A model generated the notes under the pieces. That model was given only the letters and a program-made list of their open reading frames with translations. It did no database searches and was not told the DNA's origin. The position numbers and the translations under genes are program-made. This document shows, in pieces, positions 29,846-37,483 of a stretch of DNA of 64,000 bases. The stretch is taken from assembly GCA_019113295.1 (NCBI GenBank), contig DXHR01000007.1, forward strand, positions 1-64,000, in the 5' to 3' direction. The DNA comes from Candidatus Salinicoccus stercoripullorum (GTDB lineage Bacteria > Bacillota > Bacilli > Staphylococcales > Salinicoccaceae). The first letter of the stretch is position 1; each line of letters opens with the position of its first letter.

Positions 29846-29980
29846 ACCTGTATTTACACATCGTAAGTACAGGTCCCGAAGTTCTGTACTTGCGATGGCT
29901 GAGGAATTGGAATCGGCCATCTGTTCTTTCCGGATGGCTCACTTTACCAGGCTATCCGGGCGGACCGGGTGGCTTTTTTT
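29831..29980 (+). promoter_or_regulatory. multi-hairpin transcription attenuator of the SNF gene
   Basis: Six segments can pair in two exclusive sets. Set one: 29831-29844 with 29887-29900 (14 bp, enclosing a 12-bp hairpin 29845-29856/29864-29875), 29915-29923 with 29931-29939 (9 bp), and 29949-29959 with 29965-29975 (11 bp), the last being a terminator with seven T. Set two: 29894-29902 with 29913-29921 (9 bp) and 29930-29939 with 29950-29959 (10 bp), which destroys the terminator. A ribosome stalled on the Trp/Tyr codons would cover the first arm and favour set two, giving read-through. No T-box or known riboswitch core is present. Confidence 0.75.
29949..29980 (+). terminator. attenuator terminator before the SNF gene
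   Basis: Stem core GCTATCCGG/CCGGGTGGC (two G-U pairs) with a 5-nt loop and seven T at 29974-29980. Its 5' arm is shared with the alternative hairpin described for the attenuator. It lies 38 nt before the transporter ATG. Confidence 0.88.
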
Positions 29981-30017
29981 ATTGGAATGGAAAATGAGAG
30001 GTAAGGTGATTCATACA

Positions 30018-31349
30018 ATGAAAGAACAACAGGTACAATGGGGTTCCAGGCTCGGGTTCATACTGGCAGCAGCCGGTTCGGCGGTCGGTCTGGGCGCCGT
30101 ATGGAAGTTCCCGTACATGGTGGCACAATTTGGCGGAGGCGCATTCCTCCTGATATTTCTTATATTCACACTGCTCGTCGGCCTGCCGATGCTGATGGTG
30201 GAATTCACACTGGGCCGGCTCGGCAGACGGCCGTCCATCGAGACATTCAAACACCTCGGAGGCCACCGGGCGTATGGGCTGATCGGACTGCTCGGCAACA
30301 TCGCCGCCTTCATACTGCTCAGTTTCTACAGCGTAGTCGGCGGCTGGATCATGGTGTATTTTGTGCTGGCAACCGGGAATATTTTCGGCAAAGCTGATGT
30401 CACAGCGCCGGGACTGTTCGATGTGGTGACAGGAACCCCATGGATGGTCATCTCAGGCCAGGCGGCTTTCATGCTCGTTACGGCATGGATTGTGACAGGA
30501 GGAATCGAGAAGGGAATAGAGCGTGCATCGAAAATCATGATGCCGCTTTTGTTCCTGACATTCATACTGCTGATTGCACGCAGCCTGACGCTTCCCGGCG
30601 CAATGGAGGGCGTGGAATTCCTCCTCATGCCGGATTTTGGTGCGCTAACCAGTGAAGCGGTGCTGTTCGCACTCGGCCAGTCATTTTTCGCACTGTCCAT
30701 CGGTACAATGGGGATGCTTACCTATGCATCCTATGTGAAAGATGATGTAAACCTCTCCCACAGTGCGGGATATATCGTCCTCACGACGATCGTCATCACG
30801 ATATTTGCAGGGCTTGCGGTCTTCCCCGCCGTCGCATCATTCGGCATGCAGGACGAGGCCCAGGGACCGGGACTCCTGTTCATCATACTGCCGAAGGTAT
30901 TTGCAGAGATCACCGGCGGTTCATGGTTCTACCTGCTGTTCATACTGCTCTTCCTTTTCGCGACCCTCACTTCTTCCATTTCGATGATCGAGATCAACGT
31001 CAGCAACGTCATCAGGGGACGTCAGGAAAAGCGGAATAAAGCCACGTGGATCTTCGCAGTGCTCATCTTCCTGTTCGGTGTACCGAGTACATTGTCCATG
31101 AGCATACTGTCGGATGTGGAAATCTTCTCAAGGTCCATATTCGACACCATGGACATGCTCGTATCCAACATATTCATGCCGCTCGGAGCACTGCTCACCA
31201 CACTCTTCCTCGGCTGGAAGGTCGATCTCGACAGAGTCTCAGAAGCACTGAATGTGAAACAGGGATTGATATTCAGGACATGGGTGTTCATCATAAGGTA
31301 CCTGTTGCCTGTGATCATACTCTTCGTATTCATAACAGCTCTGATATGA
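30018..31349 (+). CDS. SNF-family sodium:amino-acid symporter
   Basis: 443 residues, about 11-12 helices, LeuT/TnaT type. Signature of helix 1: SRLGFILAAAGSAVGLGAVW then KFPYM; also GGGAFLLIFLIF and TSSISMIEINVSNV. ATG 30018 has AAGGTGA with 8-nt spacing; the same frame is open further up, but that part lies inside the attenuator. Bacterial members take up Trp, Tyr, Leu or other amino acids; the leader peptide's Trp and Tyr codons suggest an aromatic substrate here. Confidence 0.85.
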   Translation: MKEQQVQWGSRLGFILAAAGSAVGLGAVWKFPYMVAQFGGGAFLLIFLIFTLLVGLPMLMVEFTLGRLGRRPSIETFKHLGGHRAYGLIGLLGNIAAFILLSFYSVVGGWIMVYFVLATGNIFGKADVTAPGLFDVVTGTPWMVISGQAAFMLVTAWIVTGGIEKGIERASKIMMPLLFLTFILLIARSLTLPGAMEGVEFLLMPDFGALTSEAVLFALGQSFFALSIGTMGMLTYASYVKDDVNLSHSAGYIVLTTIVITIFAGLAVFPAVASFGMQDEAQGPGLLFIILPKVFAEITGGSWFYLLFILLFLFATLTSSISMIEINVSNVIRGRQEKRNKATWIFAVLIFLFGVPSTLSMSILSDVEIFSRSIFDTMDMLVSNIFMPLGALLTTLFLGWKVDLDRVSEALNVKQGLIFRTWVFIIRYLLPVIILFVFITALI

Positions 31350-31358
31350 TTGATTTCT

Positions 31359-31383
31359 GCCGGGATATGTGTCCCGGCTTTTA
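31359..31383 (+). terminator. terminator of the SNF transporter gene
   Basis: GCCGGGA/TCCCGGC stem with a 6-nt loop, followed by TTTTATTATT. Confidence 0.8.
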
Positions 31384-31391
31384 TTATTGTC

Positions 31392-31417
31392 AAAAAAAAG
31401 ACGCCTTCAGGCGTCTT
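31392..31417 (-). terminator. terminator of the IruO-like reductase gene
   Basis: GACGCC/GGCGTC stem with a 4-nt loop; on the minus strand it is followed by eight T. It lies just after the stop of the reductase gene. Confidence 0.85.
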
Positions 31418-31426
31418 CGAATTCAA

Positions 31427-32440
31427 CTACATCTTTTTCATCAGTTCCCTGTTCTTCTCTGCAAATACTTCGTTATGCGAAGACACCATGCCTTCTGCTA
31501 GTGCATCTTCATCGAGGAAGAGTTTTGCGTGGTTTGCTGCCTGAGCGGCTTCTGTAAAGCACCCGGCAATGAGCCTGACTTTGTTGTCGTATTCGACCTG
31601 ATCGCCGCAGGCGAAGATGCCCGGTACCGGTGTATCCACCATGTGCTCTGTTTTCATCATCTGGTATTCATTGAAATCGAACTGGTCTTCCATGGCTTCA
31701 AGGAATGCACAGTTGGATTCGTATCCATGGCTGATGAGGACATCATCGACTGCAACATGGCTGCTGTCATCGAGCACAACGTACTCGATCCGGTCTCCGT
31801 CCTCATTCGGGGTCAGGTGATCGATACATCTGTTGAAATGTATGCTGACTTCCTTTCTGTGGAGTTCTTCGACCATCGCTTCGTGGCCGCGCATGGCATC
31901 ACTGCGGCACACCATCGTAACACTGGCTGCAATATCGGAGAGCTCGCAGGCCCAGTCGATAGCGGTATTGCCGCCGCCTGAAATGAGCACATGCCTGCCC
32001 TTGAAGCGGGCGAAGCGTCTGACTGTGTAATGAAGATTGGACATTTCGAACTTGTCTGCGCCCTCGATTTCGAGCCGTGTCGGAGTGAAAATGCCACGGC
32101 CGGATGCGATGATGATGGTTTTACTGTAAAAGACACCATTATCCGTGATAACCTCGAAACAGTCTTCATGTTTTGTGATCGTTTCGCACGTTGTGGAAAC
32201 GGAAATGCGGGGGTTGAAGGTTTTTGCCTGTTCAACCATGTCGTTCTTTATGTCTTGAGCCGGGGCAGGCGGAATGCCGCCGATGTCCCAGATGATCTTT
32301 TCAGGGTATATATTGAGTTTGCCGCCAAGCTCCGGATGATGTTCAATAATCTGGACACTCATGCCGCGGAGCCCGGCGTAGAAGCTTGCGTAAAGGCCTG
32401 CGGGGCCGCCGCCGATGATCAGCGTATCAGAAATTTTCAT
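31427..32440 (-). CDS. ferredoxin/flavodoxin-NADP reductase-like oxidoreductase (IruO-like)
   Basis: 337 residues, thioredoxin-reductase fold without the redox CxxC. FAD motif IIGGGPAGLYASFYAG (about 8-23), NADPH motif ISGGGNTAIDWACEL (about 152-166), second FAD motif GIFACGDQVEYD. This is the FNR type 2 group that includes YumC and staphylococcal IruO, which supplies electrons to heme oxygenase-like enzymes and frees iron from hydroxamate siderophores. It is divergent from a siderophore ABC operon across a Fur box, so an iron role is likely. The symbol is withheld because paralogues look alike. Confidence 0.8.
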   Translation of the reverse strand: MKISDTLIIGGGPAGLYASFYAGLRGMSVQIIEHHPELGGKLNIYPEKIIWDIGGIPPAPAQDIKNDMVEQAKTFNPRISVSTTCETITKHEDCFEVITDNGVFYSKTIIIASGRGIFTPTRLEIEGADKFEMSNLHYTVRRFARFKGRHVLISGGGNTAIDWACELSDIAASVTMVCRSDAMRGHEAMVEELHRKEVSIHFNRCIDHLTPNEDGDRIEYVVLDDSSHVAVDDVLISHGYESNCAFLEAMEDQFDFNEYQMMKTEHMVDTPVPGIFACGDQVEYDNKVRLIAGCFTEAAQAANHAKLFLDEDALAEGMVSSHNEVFAEKNRELMKKM

Positions 32441-32493
32441 GGTCCATCCTCTTTTCTATTGAAATTGGGTGGTTTCTCATTTATTATATAATC

Positions 32494-32512
32494 AATGATA
32501 ATGATTATCAAT
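32494..32512. promoter_or_regulatory. Fur box
   Basis: TGATAATGATTATCA (32496-32510) is a perfect 7-1-7 Fur box, with AAT flanks on both sides. It lies between the divergent reductase gene and siderophore transport operon and would repress both when iron is plentiful. Confidence 0.92.
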
Positions 32513-32551
32513 GAGAAATATAATTTAAGGAACAGGAATGAGGAAAAGGGA

Positions 32552-33481
32552 ATGAAAAAGTACATATGGATGATTACAGCAGTGATGATGCTGACTCTCG
32601 CAGCATGCGGCAACACAGAGGATACAGAAAATGAAGAAGCTTCCGGCGGGGAACCGGAGATGGTACCGTATACTACAGATGGCGGGGAAGAGATTGAGAT
32701 CCCTGAAGACCCACAGCGCATCGTGGTGCTGGCTTCGAGCTATTTCGGCAACCTGATGCAGCTTGATGCGAATGTTGCGGGTGTTTCGAACGATATTGAA
32801 GGCAGTGAAGTATTGAAGCCAATGGCCGAAGATGGTAATGTAGAATTGCTTGAAGTCGGCAATGTGGAGCAGGTCATGAACCTGGACCCCGACCTCATCA
32901 TCACTTTCTCGACGGATGAAAATCTGGATAAGCTGAAAGCGATTGCCCCGACGATTCCGGTGGAGTATGACAAATGGAACTATCTTGATGTCCATGAGGA
33001 GATGGGCCGGATAGTCGGCAAGGAAGAGAAAGCAGCTGAGTGGGTTGAAGGATTTGAAGCTGAACTAGCCGAAGACAAAAAAGCAGTGGAAGATGCGGTA
33101 GGTGAAGATGCCACCGCAACAGTAATGGAACAATACTCAAAAGATATATATGTATATGGTACGAACTGGGGCCGCGGTACAGAAATACTGTATCAGGGAC
33201 TCGGACTCGGAGTACCGGAAGAAATTCAGAATGAAGTCGTGGAAACAGGATGGAAGAGCATATCTGCAGAAGAGATTGAAAAATATGCCGGTGATTTCAT
33301 GTTCGTTGGAACCGGTGATGGCGGTGCAGATAATGCCTATAAGGATACAGAGGTGTGGCAGAGTCTCGATGCAGTGAAAAACGACCGGGTGATTGAATTC
33401 GATTCGCCGACTTTCTACTACAATGATCCCTACTCCCTTGAGCATCAGAAGGAATTCCTGGTCGATGCTTTAACGAAATAA
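32552..33481 (+). CDS. iron-siderophore ABC transporter substrate-binding lipoprotein
   Basis: 309 residues. Signal peptide MKKYIWMITAVMMLTLAAC with lipobox LAAC. The body is the class-III periplasmic-binding fold joined by a long helix: PQRIVVLASSYFGNLMQLD, EQVMNLDPDLIITF, and a C-terminal lobe ending FYYNDPYSLEHQ. Start 32552 is placed at the signal peptide ATG with AGGA upstream; a longer frame beginning inside the Fur box is not credible. First gene of a Fur-controlled binding protein-ATPase-permease-permease operon. Siderophore type (hydroxamate, catechol or citrate) is unknown. Confidence 0.87.
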   Translation: MKKYIWMITAVMMLTLAACGNTEDTENEEASGGEPEMVPYTTDGGEEIEIPEDPQRIVVLASSYFGNLMQLDANVAGVSNDIEGSEVLKPMAEDGNVELLEVGNVEQVMNLDPDLIITFSTDENLDKLKAIAPTIPVEYDKWNYLDVHEEMGRIVGKEEKAAEWVEGFEAELAEDKKAVEDAVGEDATATVMEQYSKDIYVYGTNWGRGTEILYQGLGLGVPEEIQNEVVETGWKSISAEEIEKYAGDFMFVGTGDGGADNAYKDTEVWQSLDAVKNDRVIEFDSPTFYYNDPYSLEHQKEFLVDALTK

Positions 33482-33500
33482 ATCAGGCAGGTGTCTAATA

Positions 33501-34316
33501 ATGACGAGTGTGGCTCTTAAAGATATAAAAGTGGAACTGAACGACAGAGCGATTTTGCACAATATAAACATGGAACTGATGGAAGGAAAAGTGACTACGA
33601 TCATCGGGCCGAATGGCTGCGGCAAGTCGACGATGCTGAAGACGATATCCCGCATCATTTCCGCAAAAGAGGGCGGTGTCTACATCAATGATATCAACAT
33701 CCGCCAGATGAAATCGAAGGACGTTGCCAAAAAAATCAGCATACTGTCACAGCGCAACAAGCTGCAGTATGATGTCAAAGTGGAAGATCTTGTCAGCTTC
33801 AGCAGATATCCGCACCTGAAGAGGTTCCAGAGCCTGAAGGAGCATGATATAGAAATCATCAACTGGGCGATGGAGGAAACAGGTGCGGATGAATTCCGCA
33901 AACGCATGATGAGCGAGCTTTCGGGCGGCCAGGCGCAGCGCGTATGGATCAGCCTACTGCTTGCACAGGAAGCGGACGTACTGCTACTGGATGAGCCGAC
34001 GACCTATCTCGACATCCACCATCAGCTTGAAACACTGAATATCGTCAAAGAGCTCAATGAACAGTCGCGTCAGACGGTTGTCATGGTGCTGCATGACATC
34101 AATCATGCAATCAAGTACTCTGACAACCTTGTCGTCATGAAAGACGGGGACATCATCACAAGCGGCCATCCTGCAGAAGTCCTGACCAACGAAATTCTGA
34201 ATGACGTTTTCAATATCAACGGAAAGATATCTATTGATCCCATCACTAAAAAACCGATTCTTGCAGATTATGATCTGTTCTGTGAAACGGTAAAAGGTGT
34301 CAAATATGGATCGTAG
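33501..34316 (+). CDS. iron-siderophore ABC transporter ATP-binding protein
   Basis: 271 residues, FhuC/FecE-type ATPase: Walker A GPNGCGKST, Q-loop SILSQRN, signature ELSGGQAQRV, Walker B DVLLLDEP, H-loop LHDINHA. Drives import of the iron complex. It overlaps the start of the first permease gene by 11 nt, so the operon is translationally coupled. Confidence 0.92.
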   Translation: MTSVALKDIKVELNDRAILHNINMELMEGKVTTIIGPNGCGKSTMLKTISRIISAKEGGVYINDINIRQMKSKDVAKKISILSQRNKLQYDVKVEDLVSFSRYPHLKRFQSLKEHDIEIINWAMEETGADEFRKRMMSELSGGQAQRVWISLLLAQEADVLLLDEPTTYLDIHHQLETLNIVKELNEQSRQTVVMVLHDINHAIKYSDNLVVMKDGDIITSGHPAEVLTNEILNDVFNINGKISIDPITKKPILADYDLFCETVKGVKYGS

Positions 34317-35277
34317 ATGGTATACACTGCCCATCATTGTGATGGGCGTTCTTATTTCATTCATCCTTGCGATGATGTTCGGGGCAAGCCACTATACCTT
34401 CAGTGAGGTGTGGAATGTCATCACGAACCTTGATATGACGGATAAGACGCATCAGATCCTGTATGAAATCCGCATGCCGCGCGTACTTGCAGCACTTGTT
34501 TCAGGGTTCATGATCAGCATCGCGGGTCTGGTGCTCCAGTCCGTGACGCATAATGATCTGAGTGAGCCGAGCATTCTCGGCATAAACGCCGGGGCGAACC
34601 TCGCAATCATACTGGCGGCACTGCTCATTCCGTCATTATCCTTCGTGGCCATCATGGTGAGCGGCTTTGCCGGCGGCATGATCGTCGGGCTGGTCATCCT
34701 GTCGGTCACCCGGACGAGATCCCCGCTCCATCTGATTCTTGCAGGCGCGGGGATTTCCCTGTTCCTGTATGCAATCACGGATTTCCTTGTGATTACGAAT
34801 GATCTCGGACAGTATATGACGTTCTTCACTGCCGGCGGCGCCAGCGGCCAGTCCATAGGGAATCTCGCAATTGTCGTTCCGCTGGCGGCCGTACTCGTCC
34901 TCGCGCTTTATATAATGGCAAAGGAACTGGATGTGCTGCTGTTCGGTGATGAAATGGCGGTCTCCCTCGGGCAGAACCGTGGACTGTACAAATGGCTGAC
35001 GCTCGTCATTGCCGTGATGCTCTCAAGCATTGCCGTTGCGATGGTGGGCAACGTCGTCTTCCTCGGTCTCCTGGTGCCGCATATCGTCAAGATGATATAC
35101 GGTAATATGCACAAGTATACGATCATCTATACCGGGCTGTTCGGTGCGATCATCTTTGCTTTGTCCGATATGTTCGCAAGGATGTTCAATGAAGCGCCGG
35201 TTAATGCAGTCATTGCAATGATTGGTCTGCCTTTCTTCATCTATATCATCAAGAAGCGGGGTGGACAGTATGCGTAA
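34306..35277 (+). CDS. iron-siderophore ABC transporter permease 1 (FecCD family)
   Basis: 323 residues, about nine helices. Family segments: RMPRVLAALVSGFMISIAGL, NDLSEPSILGINAGAN, and the ATPase-docking region near NVVFLGLLVPHIVKMIYG. ATG 34306 has AAAGG with 8-nt spacing; a GTG nine nt earlier is less likely. Overlaps the ATPase gene upstream and the second permease downstream. Confidence 0.9.
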   Translation: MDRRWYTLPIIVMGVLISFILAMMFGASHYTFSEVWNVITNLDMTDKTHQILYEIRMPRVLAALVSGFMISIAGLVLQSVTHNDLSEPSILGINAGANLAIILAALLIPSLSFVAIMVSGFAGGMIVGLVILSVTRTRSPLHLILAGAGISLFLYAITDFLVITNDLGQYMTFFTAGGASGQSIGNLAIVVPLAAVLVLALYIMAKELDVLLFGDEMAVSLGQNRGLYKWLTLVIAVMLSSIAVAMVGNVVFLGLLVPHIVKMIYGNMHKYTIIYTGLFGAIIFALSDMFARMFNEAPVNAVIAMIGLPFFIYIIKKRGGQYA

Positions 35278-36262
35278 TTCATACAAACTGGCTGCTGCGG
35301 TCTTCCTGCTCGCTGCTGTCGTCATTGCAAGCCTTGTGACAGGAACATTCAACCTTACTTTCCAGGACCTCGCGGCTCTATTGACGGGCAGTGCGGACGA
35401 GAATGTAATGACCGTATTCTTTGATTTCAGGATGCCGAGGATCATCATCACGCTCGTCTGCGGGGCGGCACTTGCAGTCAGCGGCCTCATACTTCAGGCG
35501 ATCTCGAGAAATGCCCTGGCTGATCCGGGTATCATCGGAGTGAATGCCGGCAGTGGCTTTGGTGTGGTCCTATTCATCACTTTCATCAGCGGTTCGCTCT
35601 CCCAGCACCTATATGCACTACCGATCATGAGTTTCGCAGGCGGGCTGCTGACGGTACTCATCATCTTCTCCCTGTCCTTCATGAGCGGGGAGTTCAAGAG
35701 CAATATCTTCATTCTGATCGGTATTGCGACTGCGATGGGTGTCACCGGCTTCGTCTATGTATTCACATCGATGTTCGATACCGAACAGATGGAAATGCTC
35801 AACCGCTATTTTGCAGGGAATATATGGGGGGACACATGGGCCTTTGTCCTCGTTTCAGTCCCTTATATTCTGATCATCCTGGTCTTCGTCTATTCTAGGC
35901 TCCGTGAGATGGAAATGCTCAACCTGGACGATGAAATGCTCACAGGATTCGGCATGAACGTCAATAGGGAAAAAATCATCCTCATTGTGCTGGCAGCGAT
36001 GTTGTCGAGCCTCGCAGTCAGCGTATGTGGTGCCATCAGCTTCATCGGACTGATTGCACCGCACATTTCCCGGATGATGTTCGGGCATAACACGAAGCTT
36101 CTGTTCTTTGCATCATTTGTGATGGGCGCACTTCTGCTCACCACAGCGGATCTCCTGGGCAAGCTTCTCCTTGCACCGATGATCATACCGGCAGGTATCG
36201 TCGTCTCCCTGATCGGCGGCCCGTACTTCGTATGGCTGCTGCTCCGGGCGGGAAAAGTCTGA
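35270..36262 (+). CDS. iron-siderophore ABC transporter permease 2 (FecCD family)
   Basis: 330 residues, second FecCD permease: RMPRIIITLVCGAALAVSG, ISRNALADPGIIGVNAGSG, ISFIGLIAPHISRMMFG. ATG 35270 lies inside the end of the first permease gene (8-nt overlap), giving a heterodimeric channel as in FhuBG or FeuBC. A terminator follows. Confidence 0.9.
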   Translation: MRNSYKLAAAVFLLAAVVIASLVTGTFNLTFQDLAALLTGSADENVMTVFFDFRMPRIIITLVCGAALAVSGLILQAISRNALADPGIIGVNAGSGFGVVLFITFISGSLSQHLYALPIMSFAGGLLTVLIIFSLSFMSGEFKSNIFILIGIATAMGVTGFVYVFTSMFDTEQMEMLNRYFAGNIWGDTWAFVLVSVPYILIILVFVYSRLREMEMLNLDDEMLTGFGMNVNREKIILIVLAAMLSSLAVSVCGAISFIGLIAPHISRMMFGHNTKLLFFASFVMGALLLTTADLLGKLLLAPMIIPAGIVVSLIGGPYFVWLLLRAGKV

Positions 36263-36287
36263 TCCGAATCATATATTCAACCCTGAT

Positions 36288-36322
36288 AGGCAGTGGGACC
36301 TCACGGTTTCACTGCCTTTTTC
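36288..36322 (+). terminator. terminator of the siderophore operon
   Basis: AGGCAGTG/CACTGCCT stem with a 14-nt loop and TTTTT. Confidence 0.75.
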
Positions 36323-36369
36323 GGCTTTACATTTAAAAATTCGGGTATTAGGGATAAAGGGGTGATGAG

Positions 36370-37305
36370 ATGAGTCTTTCCATACAGTACATAACGAAAG
36401 ATGACACTATAGAAAAAGCATCCCGCAGCGGGAATGTGCCGGATGACGTAACATTCACATGGTATGACTACAACAGCTTCGATGATAAGGAGGAGCTGAT
36501 CGATGATTTCGGATTTGAAGGTATAAGACTCGAAGATGAAGTGATTAAAAATTACCGGCCGGCCTATTTCAATAATGAAGATTATCAGCTTCTGATCTGT
36601 CATGTCATAGACCAGGATACACTTGAGGCGCATGCAGTGAACATATGCGTCATGCAGGATATCATCATCACTTTCCATAACGGGGTCCTTGATGAATTCA
36701 TCGATATCGCCAGGATCATAAAAAATAAAAATGACGGTCTGGAAATCGATATCGCCCTTCACATCCTGCTTGCGACAGTGGATCAGTATTTCGATATCGT
36801 GCATGATATCGAGGATGAAGTCATATCTTTTGAGGAGAAGCATGCGGATGAGAAAAAGGGGAGGGACCTGTCCCCGAGAATATTTGATGTGAAAAGGAAA
36901 GTGTTCCAGGTCAAACGTGTGATCATCCCGATGGAGGAACTGGCGGAGAAATTTGAAGAGCAGGACGATATAATTACCAGTACACGGAGTGAAGTTCTTC
37001 TGGACAGGGTGAATTCCAAGATAGACAGGCAGAAACTGATCATCCGGTTCTCCGAAGAGATGATAGATGAGCTGAAGGATAATTATATATCCTATAATAC
37101 CTATCGGATGAATAAAATCATCAGTGTCCTGACGCTCATTTCGGCAGTGTTCCTTCCACTTACGCTGATTACCGGCATATACGGGATGAACTTCGAAATC
37201 ATGCCTGAACTGAAATGGGATATCGGGTACTATCTGTCACTGGCATTGATGCTGGTCATCAGTACAGCCATGCTCGGATTCTTCAAATATAAAGGCTGGA
37301 TGTGA
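36370..37305 (+). CDS. corA: CorA-family divalent cation transporter
   Basis: 311 residues. A long cytoplasmic N-terminal domain with coiled helices (LSPRIFDVKRKVFQVKRVII), then two C-terminal membrane helices joined by the defining GMN motif in TGIYGMNFE, ending in a basic KYKGWM. Forms a pentameric channel for magnesium or cobalt. GGGGTGA precedes the ATG. Monocistronic between the siderophore operon and the protease. Confidence 0.9.
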   Translation: MSLSIQYITKDDTIEKASRSGNVPDDVTFTWYDYNSFDDKEELIDDFGFEGIRLEDEVIKNYRPAYFNNEDYQLLICHVIDQDTLEAHAVNICVMQDIIITFHNGVLDEFIDIARIIKNKNDGLEIDIALHILLATVDQYFDIVHDIEDEVISFEEKHADEKKGRDLSPRIFDVKRKVFQVKRVIIPMEELAEKFEEQDDIITSTRSEVLLDRVNSKIDRQKLIIRFSEEMIDELKDNYISYNTYRMNKIISVLTLISAVFLPLTLITGIYGMNFEIMPELKWDIGYYLSLALMLVISTAMLGFFKYKGWM

Positions 37306-37483
37306 ATAATGGAGGCTTTTTTGAGGCTGTTTTCCAAAAACGGGCTTTTTATACGACAGTGAATTAATTGACTTTATTTCTCAATAGCGATACGTTTGCT
37401 AAAAGGTGATTAATGCATGACTATTTTTTCCGAGTGCGGGAAAAATATGAATATTGATCAGCAAAAAGAAAGAAGGGAATTTT

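Noticed and set aside
29831..29980. T-box, lysine, glycine or SAM riboswitch before the SNF gene
   Set aside because: No TGGNACCGCG antiterminator, no AGTA/GAAGG-type cores of the known aptamers. The alternating hairpins and the leader peptide explain the region better.
29895..30017. Longer N-terminus for the SNF transporter from upstream in-frame starts
   Set aside because: The extension would run through the attenuator and terminator stem, and the SNF signature begins right after ATG 30018, which has a good ribosome site.
31427..32440. Thioredoxin reductase
   Set aside because: The fold and nucleotide motifs match, but no redox CxxC is present, so it belongs with ferredoxin/flavodoxin-NADP reductases.
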